Shown here: positions 16,105 through 24,411 of the stretch, piece after piece | How the letters are laid out: every line of letters begins with the position of its first letter | Position numbering within the stretch: position 1 is the stretch's first letter | NCBI GenBank assembly: GCA_040757595.1 | Contig: JBFLWP010000006.1 | Span: 95,422 to 159,421, forward strand | Length of the DNA: 64,000 bases | Direction of reading: 5' to 3' | DNA from: Nitrospirota bacterium | GTDB taxonomy: Bacteria > Nitrospirota > Nitrospiria > Nitrospirales > Nitrospiraceae | Program-made: the position numbers and the translations under genes | The notes under the pieces: model-generated | The model's input: only the letters and a program-made list of their open reading frames with translations | Database searches by the model: none | What the model was told of the DNA's origin: nothing

Positions 16105-16778
16105 GAGAGCGCGTGCCTCGCCTTTCTGCCGACCAGTTTCAAATGCCGCGGCCTCGCGCGAATGCCGTCCAGGAACAGCGAGACGTAGGCGGCGACGCTG
16201 TCTTCGGGGGTCCGGTGCTCGCGGACTCTGAAGATCTCGTGCAGCAGCCGGTGGTGCGCGACCATGCCCATGAAGGCGCGGGCGGCGAGGAGCGGGTCCA
16301 CGCGCTGGAAGGCGCCGTCTTCGACGCGCTTGGCGATGTACCCGGCCAGGTAGTCGTAAAACACCCGGTGCTGGTTCCGGAAGAACATGTCCGAAAGATC
16401 GTGGCCCTCCAGCGCGCTGAACAGGAGCAGCCGGAGCAGCGTCGGGTCGGACGCCCGACGGATCCGGTGGCTCGCGATCAGCGTGAACACGCGGTGGTCG
16501 TTCCGCTTGCGGGCCGCCGCCTCGACTGCGGCCAGCAATTGAGAGAGGGGGGCTTTCTCCGCCAGGATCGCGGCGTAGAGCGCACGCTTGGTGGGGAAAT
16601 GTTTGAAGAGCAGGGCCTCGCTGATGCCGGCCGTCCTCGCGATCTCCCTGGTGGTCGTCCCCTTGAACCCGTTGGCGGCGAAGAGCGCCGCTGCGGCCGC
16701 GATGATGCTGGCCTGGCGCTCGTGTCCGGAGGGTCTGGCGGCGCGCTCGATCGGCTTGGAATGGCGCACGGGCTTCAT
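16101..16778 (-). CDS. TetR/AcrR-family repressor of the efflux operon
   Basis: 225 residues. The N-terminal HTH is typical of TetR (AAAALFAANGFKGTTTREIA, then GISEALLFKHFPTKRALYAAIL, residues about 28-75), with a helical ligand-binding C-terminal domain. First gene of the TetR-adaptor-permease operon with ATGA overlap to the adaptor. A 16-bp palindrome lies 16 nt upstream of the ATG and overlaps the predicted transcription start, so it is expected to repress its own operon and release on ligand binding. The inducer is unknown. Confidence 0.88.
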   Translation of the reverse strand: MKPVRHSKPIERAARPSGHERQASIIAAAAALFAANGFKGTTTREIARTAGISEALLFKHFPTKRALYAAILAEKAPLSQLLAAVEAAARKRNDHRVFTLIASHRIRRASDPTLLRLLLFSALEGHDLSDMFFRNQHRVFYDYLAGYIAKRVEDGAFQRVDPLLAARAFMGMVAHHRLLHEIFRVREHRTPEDSVAAYVSLFLDGIRARPRHLKLVGRKARHALS

Positions 16779-16793
16779 CGGAGGCCTCGGTGA

Positions 16794-16809
16794 GTGAGTG
16801 GTTACTCAC
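16794..16809. promoter_or_regulatory. probable TetR operator
   Basis: Palindrome GTGAGT-GGTT-ACTCAC immediately upstream of the tetR start and just downstream of the predicted -10 box, the usual place for a TetR-family repressor to block transcription. Confidence 0.6.
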
Positions 16810-16812
16810 CAC

Positions 16813-16841
16813 AGCCTAACACGGCGTGAGGGCCGCGGCAA
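16813..16841 (-). promoter_or_regulatory. promoter of the tetR-RND operon
   Basis: Minus strand TTGCCG (16841-16836), 17 bp, TAGGCT (16818-16813). The operator palindrome begins 4 bp downstream. Confidence 0.4.
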
Positions 16842-16858
16842 GCGGGGGCGAAGTCCGT

Positions 16859-17392
16859 TTACATCCCGCCCATGTAATCCAGGAACTTGGCCGCCAGGGT
16901 GCGGCTCTCGATGAAGAGGACGCCGCGCTCCTGCCGCACGTCGAAGGTCAGGTTGACCTCCGTTTCCGTCCCGCGCCAAGTGAACTGGTGGTTGCCGCTG
17001 GCCGCGATCTGGCCGGGCGTCAGGTCGAGGGGACCGTACTGGGCCTGCAGATAGGCGACCAGTTGCTCGTGCGCCCGCTTCCCGCGGTACCGAACGGACA
17101 CGCGCGCGAACTGGTTGTCGATCGAGAAGAGCTTCATCGAATCCACGGGCGTGCCACCCAGCGTGGGCGGCGCCTGTTTCAGTTCGAATTCCTTGACGCG
17201 TTCGTCGGAGAACGTCAGGGTCAGGCCGGAAGACTCGGAAAGCGGGGCGCCCCAGGCAAAGTCCCGGAAGCCCTTGGGGTCGTTCAGCATCGAGACCGCA
17301 AGGACCGGCGTGGCGACGAACAGGCCCAGACACAGAACGGACAGGGACGCCGGCGCGACGGGCGGAAGGCTCGATGAGGGGGCAGCTTCCAT
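16859..17392 (-). CDS. secreted protein of unknown function, tandem paralogue 1
   Basis: 177 residues with a signal peptide ending near TPVLA (about residue 32). The mature protein starts NDPKGFRDFAWGAPL and has the motifs VRYRGKRAHEQLVAYL, FTWRGTETEVNLTFD and LFIESRTLAAKF. These recur almost position by position in the next gene upstream. Probably periplasmic, beta-rich. No family name recognised. Same strand as its paralogue with 55 nt between them, so likely co-transcribed. Confidence 0.65.
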   Translation of the reverse strand: MEAAPSSSLPPVAPASLSVLCLGLFVATPVLAVSMLNDPKGFRDFAWGAPLSESSGLTLTFSDERVKEFELKQAPPTLGGTPVDSMKLFSIDNQFARVSVRYRGKRAHEQLVAYLQAQYGPLDLTPGQIAASGNHQFTWRGTETEVNLTFDVRQERGVLFIESRTLAAKFLDYMGGM

Positions 17393-17447
17393 GGCAACCG
17401 TCTTTCACCGGATCGAGGGGAGCTGGCCGCGGGCGGCACGCCCTCGC

Positions 17448-17972
17448 TCAGTACCCGGATCCCGTATCGGACAGAAAATCATTGAACCGCGGCGAGAGGG
17501 TGCGGCTTTCGATGAACAGGTACCCGCGCTCGCCTTTGGCCTCGAAGGTCAGATTGACCTCGGTTTCCGGCCCGCGCCAGTTGAACTGCTGGTTGAGCCC
17601 GCGGACCATGGAGCCGGGAGCCCGCTCCACCGGCCCGAACGCGGATTCCAAATAGGCCAGCACCTGGGCGTGCGTCTGGCTGCCCCGATAGCGGATCGTG
17701 ACGCGGCCGAACTTGCCGTCAATGACGAACAGCCTCAGGGATTCCACCTTCGCCTGCCCGAGCGGCGGGGGGCCCTGCTTCAGGTCGTACCCCTGTACGC
17801 GGTCCATGGACTGGGCCAGGACCAGATCCGGCCGGCCGGCCAGGGGCGCGCCCCAGGGGATGCCGTTGAACCCTTGGGGGTCGTTGACGATCGTCGCGCT
17901 GGCGAGTGCCCGGGCGGGCGCCGTTGCGGCAAGGAGGAGGAGAAGGGCAGCGATCCAGGCGTCCCGCTTCAT
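17448..17972 (-). CDS. secreted protein of unknown function, tandem paralogue 2
   Basis: 174 residues, signal peptide to about residue 25 (ATAPARALA). Mature motifs NDPQGFNGIPWGAPL, IRYRGSQTHAQVLAYLE, FNWRGPETEVNLTFE and LFIESRTLSPRFNDFL match the adjacent 16859-17392 protein, giving a clear tandem duplication followed by divergence. ATG chosen at MKRDAW, where the signal peptide begins. Role unknown. Confidence 0.65.
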   Translation of the reverse strand: MKRDAWIAALLLLLAATAPARALASATIVNDPQGFNGIPWGAPLAGRPDLVLAQSMDRVQGYDLKQGPPPLGQAKVESLRLFVIDGKFGRVTIRYRGSQTHAQVLAYLESAFGPVERAPGSMVRGLNQQFNWRGPETEVNLTFEAKGERGYLFIESRTLSPRFNDFLSDTGSGY

Positions 17973-18065
17973 GGTGTGATCCCGACTGCCGGGGCTCAAT
18001 GCGTGGGGTCACACCCTAGCATGAGTGCGCCCGGCTGCACAACCGGTCCCGGTCGCGCCCGCGCC

Positions 18066-18094
18066 TTGTGCGGCTCCCGCCGCTTGGCTATAAT
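18066..18094 (+). promoter_or_regulatory. sigma70-like promoter of the decarboxylase/PhnW-like cluster
   Basis: TTGTGC (18066-18071), 17 bp, and a perfect TATAAT (18089-18094). The first gene starts 40 nt later with a GGGAGGA ribosome binding site. Confidence 0.65.
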
Positions 18095-18134
18095 GCGGCC
18101 CGCTTCACGGTCCGGCGGTGCGCGGGAGGAACGG

Positions 18135-18632
18135 GTGATCGAGAGCGACGACTTCGTCCGGACCCTGCAGGACATCGGGTTCGACTTCTTTACCGGCGTG
18201 CCCGACACCTTTCTGGCCGGCATCATCGCCACGCTGCTCGAGCGACGCCTCTTCGTCCCCGCGGTGCGCGAGGATGCGGCGGTGGCCATGGCCGCCGGGG
18301 CGTACATGGCCGGCAAGGTGCCGGCGGTCCTGATGCCCAACGCCGGGTTGGGGCGGTGCCTGGACACGCTGGTCTCACTGAACCTCGTCTGCCGACAGCC
18401 CTGCCTGCTCCTTGTCTCCTGGCGCGGGTTCCAGGGGAAGGACGCCCCCGAGCATCTCGTCATGGGGCAGACCGTGACGCAGCTCCTCGACACGGTCCGG
18501 ATCCCGCACCGGACGCTGTCGGAGCCGACCGCCCAGGACGACCTCAACTGGGTGGCGCAGACCTTCATGAAGGCCCGCGTTCCCGTGGCGCTGCTGCTCA
18601 AGAGCGGAGTCGTCCGCGGGCTGCAACCATGA
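18135..18632 (+). CDS. TPP-dependent decarboxylase alpha subunit (ComD / phosphonopyruvate decarboxylase N-half)
   Basis: 165 residues from GTG. This is the pyrimidine-binding half of a TPP enzyme. It has GVPDTFLAGI, VREDAAVAMAAGAYMAGK with the Glu that activates TPP, PNAGLGRCLDTLVSLN and SWRGFQGKDAPEH. Those motifs fit sulfopyruvate decarboxylase ComD or the N-terminal half of phosphonopyruvate decarboxylase. The pyrophosphate-binding half is the separate gene at 18729. In characterised members the pair decarboxylates 3-sulfo- or 3-phosphonopyruvate. Neither PEP mutase nor ComA-C is in the window, so the substrate is open. Confidence 0.75.
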   Translation: MIESDDFVRTLQDIGFDFFTGVPDTFLAGIIATLLERRLFVPAVREDAAVAMAAGAYMAGKVPAVLMPNAGLGRCLDTLVSLNLVCRQPCLLLVSWRGFQGKDAPEHLVMGQTVTQLLDTVRIPHRTLSEPTAQDDLNWVAQTFMKARVPVALLLKSGVVRGLQP

Positions 18633-18707
18633 AAAGCGTGACGCGTCGCTCGTGATGCGTGAAGCGTCTGAAACGAGAGACGAACGACGAACGACGAGGG
18701 ACGAAGA
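18633..18707. repeat. mirrored repeat (GCGTGAAGCGT/ACGAACGACG dialect)
   Basis: Gap between the two decarboxylase subunit genes. GCGTGACGCGTCGCTCGTG on the left and ACGAACGACGAACGACGAGG on the right. Same dialect as 19287-19362, 48393-48440, 55868-55943 and 59018-59096. Confidence 0.55.
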
Positions 18708-18728
18708 ATGAGGCCGGAAGAGGGGACG

Positions 18729-19286
18729 ATGCAGAGCCGGGCGCGGGCGATTCAGACGCTCCTGGACCTGCTCACCGATCAGCCGGTCGTCGTGTGCAGC
18801 GGGTTCCCGTCCCGCGAGACGTTCAAGCTGCGGGACCGGCCGACGCACTTCTACATGGCGGGGGCCGTGGGCACGGCCGCGGCGGTCGGGCTGGGGGTGG
18901 CGCTGGGCAAGCCCGGGAAGAAGGTCGTGGTGCTGGACGGGGACGGGAACGTCCTGATGGGGCTGGGCACGCTCGCGACGGTCGGGGCGCTGGCGCCGAA
19001 GAACTTGATCCACGTGGTGCTGGACAACGAGGTCTACGGCGGCAGCGGCAACCAGCCGTCGCTCTCGCGGGTGGTGCGGCTGGATCAGGTGGCCAAGGCG
19101 GCCGGCTACGCGAACGTGGAGCGGGTGCGCGAGCGGGAAGACCTCGCCTACGAGTTCAAGACCATGCTGACCGCGGACGGCCCCAGCTTCCTGCTCGTGA
19201 AAGTGAACGAGCTGGCGGAGGACGTCGGCCCGGTCCCGCTCGAGCCGCCCCAGATCACCGAGCGATTCCGAAAGGCGATTGAATAG
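18729..19286 (+). CDS. TPP-dependent decarboxylase beta subunit (ComE / phosphonopyruvate decarboxylase C-half)
   Basis: 185 residues. Carries the TPP pyrophosphate/Mg motif LDGDGNVLMGLGTLATVGAL...VVLDNEVYGG (GDG followed about 27 residues later by Asn), as in ComE and the C-terminal half of phosphonopyruvate decarboxylase. ATG 18729 is preferred over ATG 18708 because it follows a purine-rich GGAAGAGGGG site, whereas the earlier one lies in the repeat. Forms the active enzyme with the 18135 subunit. Confidence 0.75.
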   Translation: MQSRARAIQTLLDLLTDQPVVVCSGFPSRETFKLRDRPTHFYMAGAVGTAAAVGLGVALGKPGKKVVVLDGDGNVLMGLGTLATVGALAPKNLIHVVLDNEVYGGSGNQPSLSRVVRLDQVAKAAGYANVERVREREDLAYEFKTMLTADGPSFLLVKVNELAEDVGPVPLEPPQITERFRKAIE

Positions 19287-19362
19287 CGTCGCTCGTGAAG
19301 CGCGGACTGACGCAGGAACACCGGAGTTTTCCGCTGACGAGAGACGCTTCACGCTTCATGAT
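19287..19362. repeat. mirrored repeat (GCGTCGCTCGTGAAGCG dialect)
   Basis: Left arm GCGTCGCTCGTGAAGCG and right arm ACGAGAGACGCTTCACGCTTC. It separates the decarboxylase beta gene from the PhnW-like gene. Confidence 0.6.
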
Positions 19363-19377
19363 CAACGAGGTGAACTT

Positions 19378-20472
19378 GTGATTTTACTCACTCCCGGTCC
19401 CGTCAACGTCTCGGAGCGGGTACGCGCAGCCCTGCAGGGAACGGCCATCGGACCCCACGAGGCCGAATTTGCGGAGCTGGTCCACGGCATCAGACAGAAG
19501 CTGCTCCGGGCCTTCGTGCCGGGAGCCGAATCCGACTATACGGCGATCGTCCTGACCGGCTCGGGGAGCGCGGCCGTGGAAGCGGCCCTGCTCTCCTCCC
19601 TGCCCCACGGGAAACGCGCCCTCGTCATCAACAATGGCCCTTATGGGGAGCAAATGGCCTCCATCGTGGGGGTCCACCGGCTGGGGGTGGCGGAATACAA
19701 GCTGGAGCTGGGGGCCAAGTTCGACCCGGAGCGGCTCCGGCTCGCGCTGCGGCAGCATCCGGAGGTCCACGTCGTGGCCATGGTCCACCACGAGACGAGC
19801 ACGGGCCAGCTCAATCCGGTCAGGGAGATGGCGGAGGTGGCGGACAGCCAGAACCGCGTGTTCCTCGTGGACTCGGTGGGCGGCCTGGGCGGAGAGCCGC
19901 TGGACATCGCCGGCTCGCACCTCTACATGGTCGCCGGGGCGGCCCACGTGGGCATCCAGGGATGGCCCGGCGTCTCCTTCGTGCTCGTACGCAAGGGGTT
20001 CATGGAACGGATGAAGAGCTATCCCAAGCGTTCCTGGTACCTGCACCTGCCCCACTACTACGAGGACGAGGAGCGGGGCACCATCCCGTTCACGCCGGCG
20101 ACGCCGGTCTATGCGGCCTTCCACGAGGCGCTCGCGGAGCTGCTGGAGGAGGGTGTGGCTGCGAGGACCCAACGGTACAGGAAACCGACCGCGATGCTCC
20201 GCAAGAAGCTGGGCGAGCTGGGGCTCAAGCCGCTTCTGCCGCCAGAGCACCAATCCGGGACGCTCACCGCCTGGCATCTGCCGCCGGGCCTGACCGACGA
20301 GCTGCTCCGCACTCGCTTGAAGGAACGGGGCTACGTGATCCCGCCCGGTCAGGGCTCGCTCGCCGGCAAGATCTTCCGCGTGGCCACGATGGGCGCGCTG
20401 ACCGATCAGCAGATCGAGGGGTTTCTCACGGCCTTCCAGCAGGCGCTGGAATCGGCCGCCGTGCGTCCTTAG
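19378..20472 (+). CDS. PhnW-like class V aminotransferase homologue lacking the PLP lysine
   Basis: 364 residues from GTG with an AGGTG ribosome binding site 5 nt upstream. The fold-type I class V pattern is clear: ILLTPGPVNVS, LTGSGSAAVEAALLSSLP, NNGPYGEQM, HHETSTGQLNP, and LVDSVGG with the PLP-ring Asp. It is closest to 2-aminoethylphosphonate-pyruvate transaminase. Where that family has the Schiff-base lysine (NKCIQGVPG), this protein reads GAAHVGIQGWPG, so the lysine is Val and the preceding residue is His. Classical transamination is therefore unlikely. It could be a PLP-binding non-transaminase (compare His-for-Lys PLP dehydratases) or a regulatory homologue acting with the decarboxylase encoded upstream. 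Confidence 0.75.
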   Translation: MILLTPGPVNVSERVRAALQGTAIGPHEAEFAELVHGIRQKLLRAFVPGAESDYTAIVLTGSGSAAVEAALLSSLPHGKRALVINNGPYGEQMASIVGVHRLGVAEYKLELGAKFDPERLRLALRQHPEVHVVAMVHHETSTGQLNPVREMAEVADSQNRVFLVDSVGGLGGEPLDIAGSHLYMVAGAAHVGIQGWPGVSFVLVRKGFMERMKSYPKRSWYLHLPHYYEDEERGTIPFTPATPVYAAFHEALAELLEEGVAARTQRYRKPTAMLRKKLGELGLKPLLPPEHQSGTLTAWHLPPGLTDELLRTRLKERGYVIPPGQGSLAGKIFRVATMGALTDQQIEGFLTAFQQALESAAVRP

Positions 20473-20642
20473 ACGATCGGGGCCTTCCCGCCGGCATCGA
20501 TCGCAACCTGTGCTGAGGCTGATCCTCTTCTTGCCCGGCCTAGCCGCCCTGATGGGGCTTGCGGCGCTCGGGGAGAAAGGCCTTGCGGGATGGTGCGGGC
20601 GGGTGAAGGGGGCCATGGTTTGAGCGTCCCGCGTGCGTCCGG

Positions 20643-21582
20643 CTAGGAGGGCCCGTAGAAACGGTCTCGGATTTGAAGGAGATCGAGGGCCAAGGAGGCG
20701 CCGAAGGTCGGGCCCCTGTCCTTGCCGTTGATGAGGTCGTTCCAAGTCTCGATCGTCACGTACGGGACGCGGATGAGCAGGGAGCCGAACCGCTCTTCCT
20801 GGCTGTTGCCTTTGAAATCCACGAACAGGCCGGAATCCACGGTGATGGCGAACTCGACTTCCCGAATCGGCTTGTTCTCCTTGTCGTAGTTCCCGACGCT
20901 CACCGAGGCTTGCCCAAGGTAGGTCTGGGGCGCGACGGCGGTGAAGCCCTGGAAGGCGGCGCCTCCATAGGGGCGGCTGTATCGCCCCATCGCGGAAAAG
21001 CGCAGGTGCTCAAAGACCTGCAGCCAGCCGTTCGGGGGCAAGCCGGAGAGACTCGCGGTGCTCTCCGCGAGGGAGAATCGCCGCACCCCCACCCGCGTCC
21101 ATAGCTCCTGGTACAGTGACCCGGTGGTCCCTCCGATGCCGAGAAAGCCGGTCCTCTGAGTTCCCAGCACGTCGGTCCATCTGGTCACCGACGAGTCCAG
21201 CATGAAATCGGTTTGCTCCCTGGTGGCTCCGACGGGGACCGGCGCAAAGCCTCGAATCTTGTGGATCGCGTCGTTTTGCAGGAACCTCGTGGGCTGGTCG
21301 GAAGTCGGGCCGGTCCCGGCGGTGAGGTTGGTGCTCCACCCCTCAAACCGTTTCCAAATGTTCGGTCCAACTGAGCGCGATCATGTTGAACCCCATCGTC
21401 TCCTTGATCGTGGAATTGTAGCGGTGGCGCTCGCCGTCGAATTCCGTGAAGCGGTTCAGCACCAATCCGGCGGTCAGGGTGTCGTCCCGATCGGGGTAGG
21501 CGATCGCTCCCCAGTGGACGCTCGGGGACAGGGTTTCCGGCCAGGCCGGTGCCACAGTGCCGAGCAGGACCGAGAGGCACAC
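20643..21582 (-). pseudogene. frameshifted exported protein gene (outer-membrane/transport-like, unknown)
   Basis: Two frames join into one protein. Frame 1 (21582 down to the TGA at 21343) has a short signal-like start (GTG, MCLSVLLGTVAPAWPET), SPSVHWGAIAYPDRDDTLTA and ends SWTEHLETV. The other frame resumes as RFEGWSTNLTAGTGPTSDQP and continues without stop to 20643 (…LLQIRDRFYGPS). One missing base near 21350 would explain the break, so this is either a real pseudogene or a sequencing/assembly error. About 312 residues if repaired, with beta-rich composition typical of envelope proteins. No family recognised. Confidence 0.6.
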
Positions 21583-21679
21583 GAAGGCCGTGCTCGTCCA
21601 GTGGCGGGGTGAAGTGGTGCCGGCCGGCCGGTTTACGCTTGTACCGAACGGGGTGTGCCGCGCGTCGCGGGAAGGCCTC

Positions 21680-21709
21680 AGCCTAGAGTCTCAATCACGG
21701 GCGATGCAA
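21680..21709 (-). promoter_or_regulatory. promoter for the frameshifted exported gene
   Basis: Minus strand TTGCAT (21709-21704), 18 bp, TAGGCT (21685-21680). It is divergent from the cstA promoter. Confidence 0.35.
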
Positions 21710-21728
21710 CTGGATGCGGCGCGTCCCG

Positions 21729-21757
21729 TTTACACGGGTCCGTCGGCTTGTTAGGAT
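21729..21757 (+). promoter_or_regulatory. sigma70-like promoter of cstA, predicted leaderless
   Basis: TTTACA (21729-21734), 17 bp, TAGGAT (21752-21757), 8 nt to the ATG at 21766. Confidence 0.6.
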
Positions 21758-21765
21758 ACGCCGCG

Positions 21766-23757
21766 ATGGGTCTGGGGATGAAACTCGTCTGGGCGGCGGT
21801 CGCGGTCCTCTGCGCGCTCGCCTTCGGCTTCGTCACGGGCGCGCTGAACCCGGGCGAGCGGGTCAACGGCCTGTGGCTGGTCGTCGCGGCCGGCTGCTTC
21901 TACGCCCTCGCCTTCCGTTTCTACGGGCGGTTCCTGGCCCGCCGCGTGACGGAGCTCAACGATGCGCGCGTGACGCCGGCCGTCCGCCTCAACGACGGGA
22001 CCAACTTCCATCCCACGAACAAGTACGTCCTGTTCGGCCATCATTTCGCCGCCATCGCCGGCGCGGGGCCGTTGCTCGGCCCGGTGCTGGCGGCGCAGTT
22101 CGGCTACCTGCCGGGCTTCCTCTGGCTGGTGATCGGCGCGGTGCTGGCCGGGGCGGTGCAGGACTTCATCATTCTCGTCGCTTCGCTGCGCCGGAACGCC
22201 CGGTCGCTGCCGGAGATCGCGCGGGACGAGCTCGGGCCGGTCACGGGGACGGCGACCGCCGCGGCGGTCCTGTTCATCGTGGTCGTGGCGCTGGCGGGCT
22301 TGGGGCTGGCCGTGGTCAACGCCCTCTACCGCAACGCCTGGGGGACCTTCACGATCGCGATGACGATCCCCATCGGCGTCCTGATGGGCTTCTATCTGCA
22401 GAGGTTCCGTCCCGGCCGCGTCGGGGAAATCTCGGCCCTGGGCGTCGTGCTGCTGGTCGTCTCGGTGCTGGCCGGCCGGGCGGTGGCGCAATCGCCGCTT
22501 GGAAGCTGGTTCGAATTCGAGCAGCACACGCTGGTCTGGTTGCTGGCCGGCTACGGGTTCGTCGCCTCGGTCCTGCCCGGCTGGATGCTCCTCGTGCCGC
22601 GGGGCTATCTCTCCACCTTCATGAAAATCGGCGTCGTCGCGCTGCTCGGCCTCGGGGTGATCGCGATGGCGCCGGAGGTCGAGATGCCGCGCATCACGGC
22701 GTTCGCGGGCGGCGGCGGGCCGATCATTCCCGGCACGCTCTTCCCGTTCCTCTTCATCACGATCGCCTGCGGGGCCATCTCGGGCGTCCATTCCCTGATC
22801 TCCTCCGGCACCACCCCGAAGATGATCGAGCGCGAATCGCACGCGCTGGCGGGCTACGGCGCGATGCTGCTCGAAAGCTTCGTGGGGGTGATGGCGCTGA
22901 TCGCCGCGTCCGTCCTGATCCCCGGCGATTACCTGGCGATCAATACCCTGCTGTCGTCCGATGCGCTCGCGGCGATGGGCTTTCCGGTGGCGCGCATTCA
23001 GGAGCTCTCCCGCCTCGTCGAGGTGGACGTGACCGGCCGGCCGGGCGGGGCGGTCTCGCTGGCGGTCGGGATGGCCTCGATCTTCAGCGCGCTCCCCGGC
23101 ATGGCCGGCCTCATGGCCTATTGGTATCAGTTCGCGCTCCTGTTCGAGGCCCTGTTCATCCTCACGACGATCGACACCGGCACCAGAATCGTGCGGTATC
23201 TGCTCCAGGAAATGGGCGGGCGCGTCTATGCGCCGCTGGGGCGCCTGAACTGGTGGCCCGGCGTGCTCGCCAGCAGCGCACTCGTGGTCGGAGCCTGGGG
23301 CTACCTGATCGGAGCGGGGAGCATCTCCACGATCTGGCCCATGTTCGGCGCGGCCAACCAGTTGCTGGGGACGCTGGCGCTCTGCATCGGCACGACGGTG
23401 TTGATCAAGATGGGCAAGGCCTGGTACCTCTGGGTGACGGCGGCGCCGATGCTGTTCGTGGGGGCGATCACGCTGACCGGCTCCTACGAGCTCTTCTTCA
23501 TTTTCACGGCGAAGGCCCGCGCCGCCGGGACCGACGAGGCGTTTGCCCTGTACCTGGACGCCGTCCTCGTGAGCGTCGTCGCGCTGCTGGCGGTGGTGGT
23601 GCTGACGGACGGCCTGCGGCAATGGTACGGGTACCTAGTGCAGGGACGGCCGTACCGGAGCAGCGAGGTCATCGTCGGGCCCGGCGGCATCCCGCTGGGC
23701 GGCGCGTCTCCGGCCGGGCGGGAGGGCCTCAAGATTTCCATTGATCGGTGCTGTTGA
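21766..23757 (+). CDS. cstA: carbon-starvation protein CstA-like transporter
   Basis: 663 residues, about 16 hydrophobic segments. Shows the CstA signature NDGTNFHPTNKYVLFGHHFA and AGAGPLLGPVLAAQFGYLPG near residues 80-125, then repeated TM helices through to about 620. CstA proteins are peptide or pyruvate transporters induced by carbon limitation in enterobacteria. The ATG is fixed by a promoter ending 8 nt upstream, implying a leaderless mRNA. An alternative ATG at 21778 is possible. A strong hairpin/T-run terminator follows. Confidence 0.88.
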   Translation: MGLGMKLVWAAVAVLCALAFGFVTGALNPGERVNGLWLVVAAGCFYALAFRFYGRFLARRVTELNDARVTPAVRLNDGTNFHPTNKYVLFGHHFAAIAGAGPLLGPVLAAQFGYLPGFLWLVIGAVLAGAVQDFIILVASLRRNARSLPEIARDELGPVTGTATAAAVLFIVVVALAGLGLAVVNALYRNAWGTFTIAMTIPIGVLMGFYLQRFRPGRVGEISALGVVLLVVSVLAGRAVAQSPLGSWFEFEQHTLVWLLAGYGFVASVLPGWMLLVPRGYLSTFMKIGVVALLGLGVIAMAPEVEMPRITAFAGGGGPIIPGTLFPFLFITIACGAISGVHSLISSGTTPKMIERESHALAGYGAMLLESFVGVMALIAASVLIPGDYLAINTLLSSDALAAMGFPVARIQELSRLVEVDVTGRPGGAVSLAVGMASIFSALPGMAGLMAYWYQFALLFEALFILTTIDTGTRIVRYLLQEMGGRVYAPLGRLNWWPGVLASSALVVGAWGYLIGAGSISTIWPMFGAANQLLGTLALCIGTTVLIKMGKAWYLWVTAAPMLFVGAITLTGSYELFFIFTAKARAAGTDEAFALYLDAVLVSVVALLAVVVLTDGLRQWYGYLVQGRPYRSSEVIVGPGGIPLGGASPAGREGLKISIDRCC

Positions 23758-23772
23758 TGCAGGGGGGAACCA

Positions 23773-23859
23773 TGGTCAGTGGTCGGCGGTCAGTGCTGAA
23801 TATGCGCTTTGCGCAGTCTATATCCGCCGCTATCCACTAACCACTGACCACGATTTTTT
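23773..23859 (+). terminator. mirrored repeat with T-run (cstA terminator), GGTCAGTGGTC dialect
   Basis: TGGTCAGTGGT (23773-23783) pairs perfectly with ACCACTGACCA (23840-23850), with further imperfect pairing of the interior, followed by six T residues (23854-23859). This member of the intergenic hairpin class looks like a working intrinsic terminator. Confidence 0.65.
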
Positions 23860-23881
23860 GACTTAGGCAGGAGGTTAGGTG

Positions 23882-24379
23882 ATGGCCGACCTGAATTCGT
23901 TCGACGTCGTCTCGCAGGTGGACATGCAGGAGGTCAAGAACGCCGTGGATCAGACCGTGAAGGAGATCCGCCAGCGGTTCGACTTCAAGAACTCGAAGAC
24001 CGAGCTGACGCTCAAAGAAAAGGAAAAAGAGCTGGTCGTGCTGTCGGACGACGAGTACAAGCTCAAGGCCGTGATCGAGATCCTGAAGGCCAAGTGCGTC
24101 AAGCGCCACGTGTCGCTCAAGGCGCTCACGTTCGGCGCCACGGAGGAAGCGCTGGGCGGGACGGTCCGCCAGACGATCACGATCCAGAGCGGCCTCGCCG
24201 CCGACAAGGCCAAGCAGATCAGCCAGGCGATCCGGGACGGCAAGTTCAAAGTGCAGGCGCAAATCCAGGGAGAGCAGATCCGCGTCCAGAGCAAGAGCAA
24301 GGACGAGCTCCAGACCGTGATCGCGTTTCTCCGGCAAAAGGATTTCGGCGTGGACCTCCAGTTCACCAACTATCGGTGA
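23882..24379 (+). CDS. yajQ: YajQ family nucleotide-binding protein
   Basis: 165 residues. Typical YajQ/UPF0234 sequence: FDVVSQVDMQEVKNAVDQTV, RFDFKNSKTELTL, LKALTFGATEEALGGTVRQT and a C-terminal KDFGVDLQFTNYR. The fold has two RRM-like domains; family members bind nucleotides, and c-di-GMP binding is reported for some. Full length. ATG chosen after AGGAGGT rather than the in-frame GTG one codon earlier. Confidence 0.9.
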   Translation: MADLNSFDVVSQVDMQEVKNAVDQTVKEIRQRFDFKNSKTELTLKEKEKELVVLSDDEYKLKAVIEILKAKCVKRHVSLKALTFGATEEALGGTVRQTITIQSGLAADKAKQISQAIRDGKFKVQAQIQGEQIRVQSKSKDELQTVIAFLRQKDFGVDLQFTNYR

Positions 24380-24411
24380 TGCGTGACGGGTGACTCGTGA
24401 CGCGTGCAGTG
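24380..24411. repeat. single arm of GTGACGGGTGA-type repeat
   Basis: GATGCGTGACGGGTGACTCG followed by TGACGCGTG, without a mirrored arm. It covers the gap to, and possibly the start codon of, the BNR lipoprotein gene. Confidence 0.45.

Noticed and set aside
20510..20623. 37-codon hydrophobic ORF after the PhnW-like gene
   Set aside because: It could be a small membrane peptide, but there is no ribosome binding site, promoter or recognisable family to support it.
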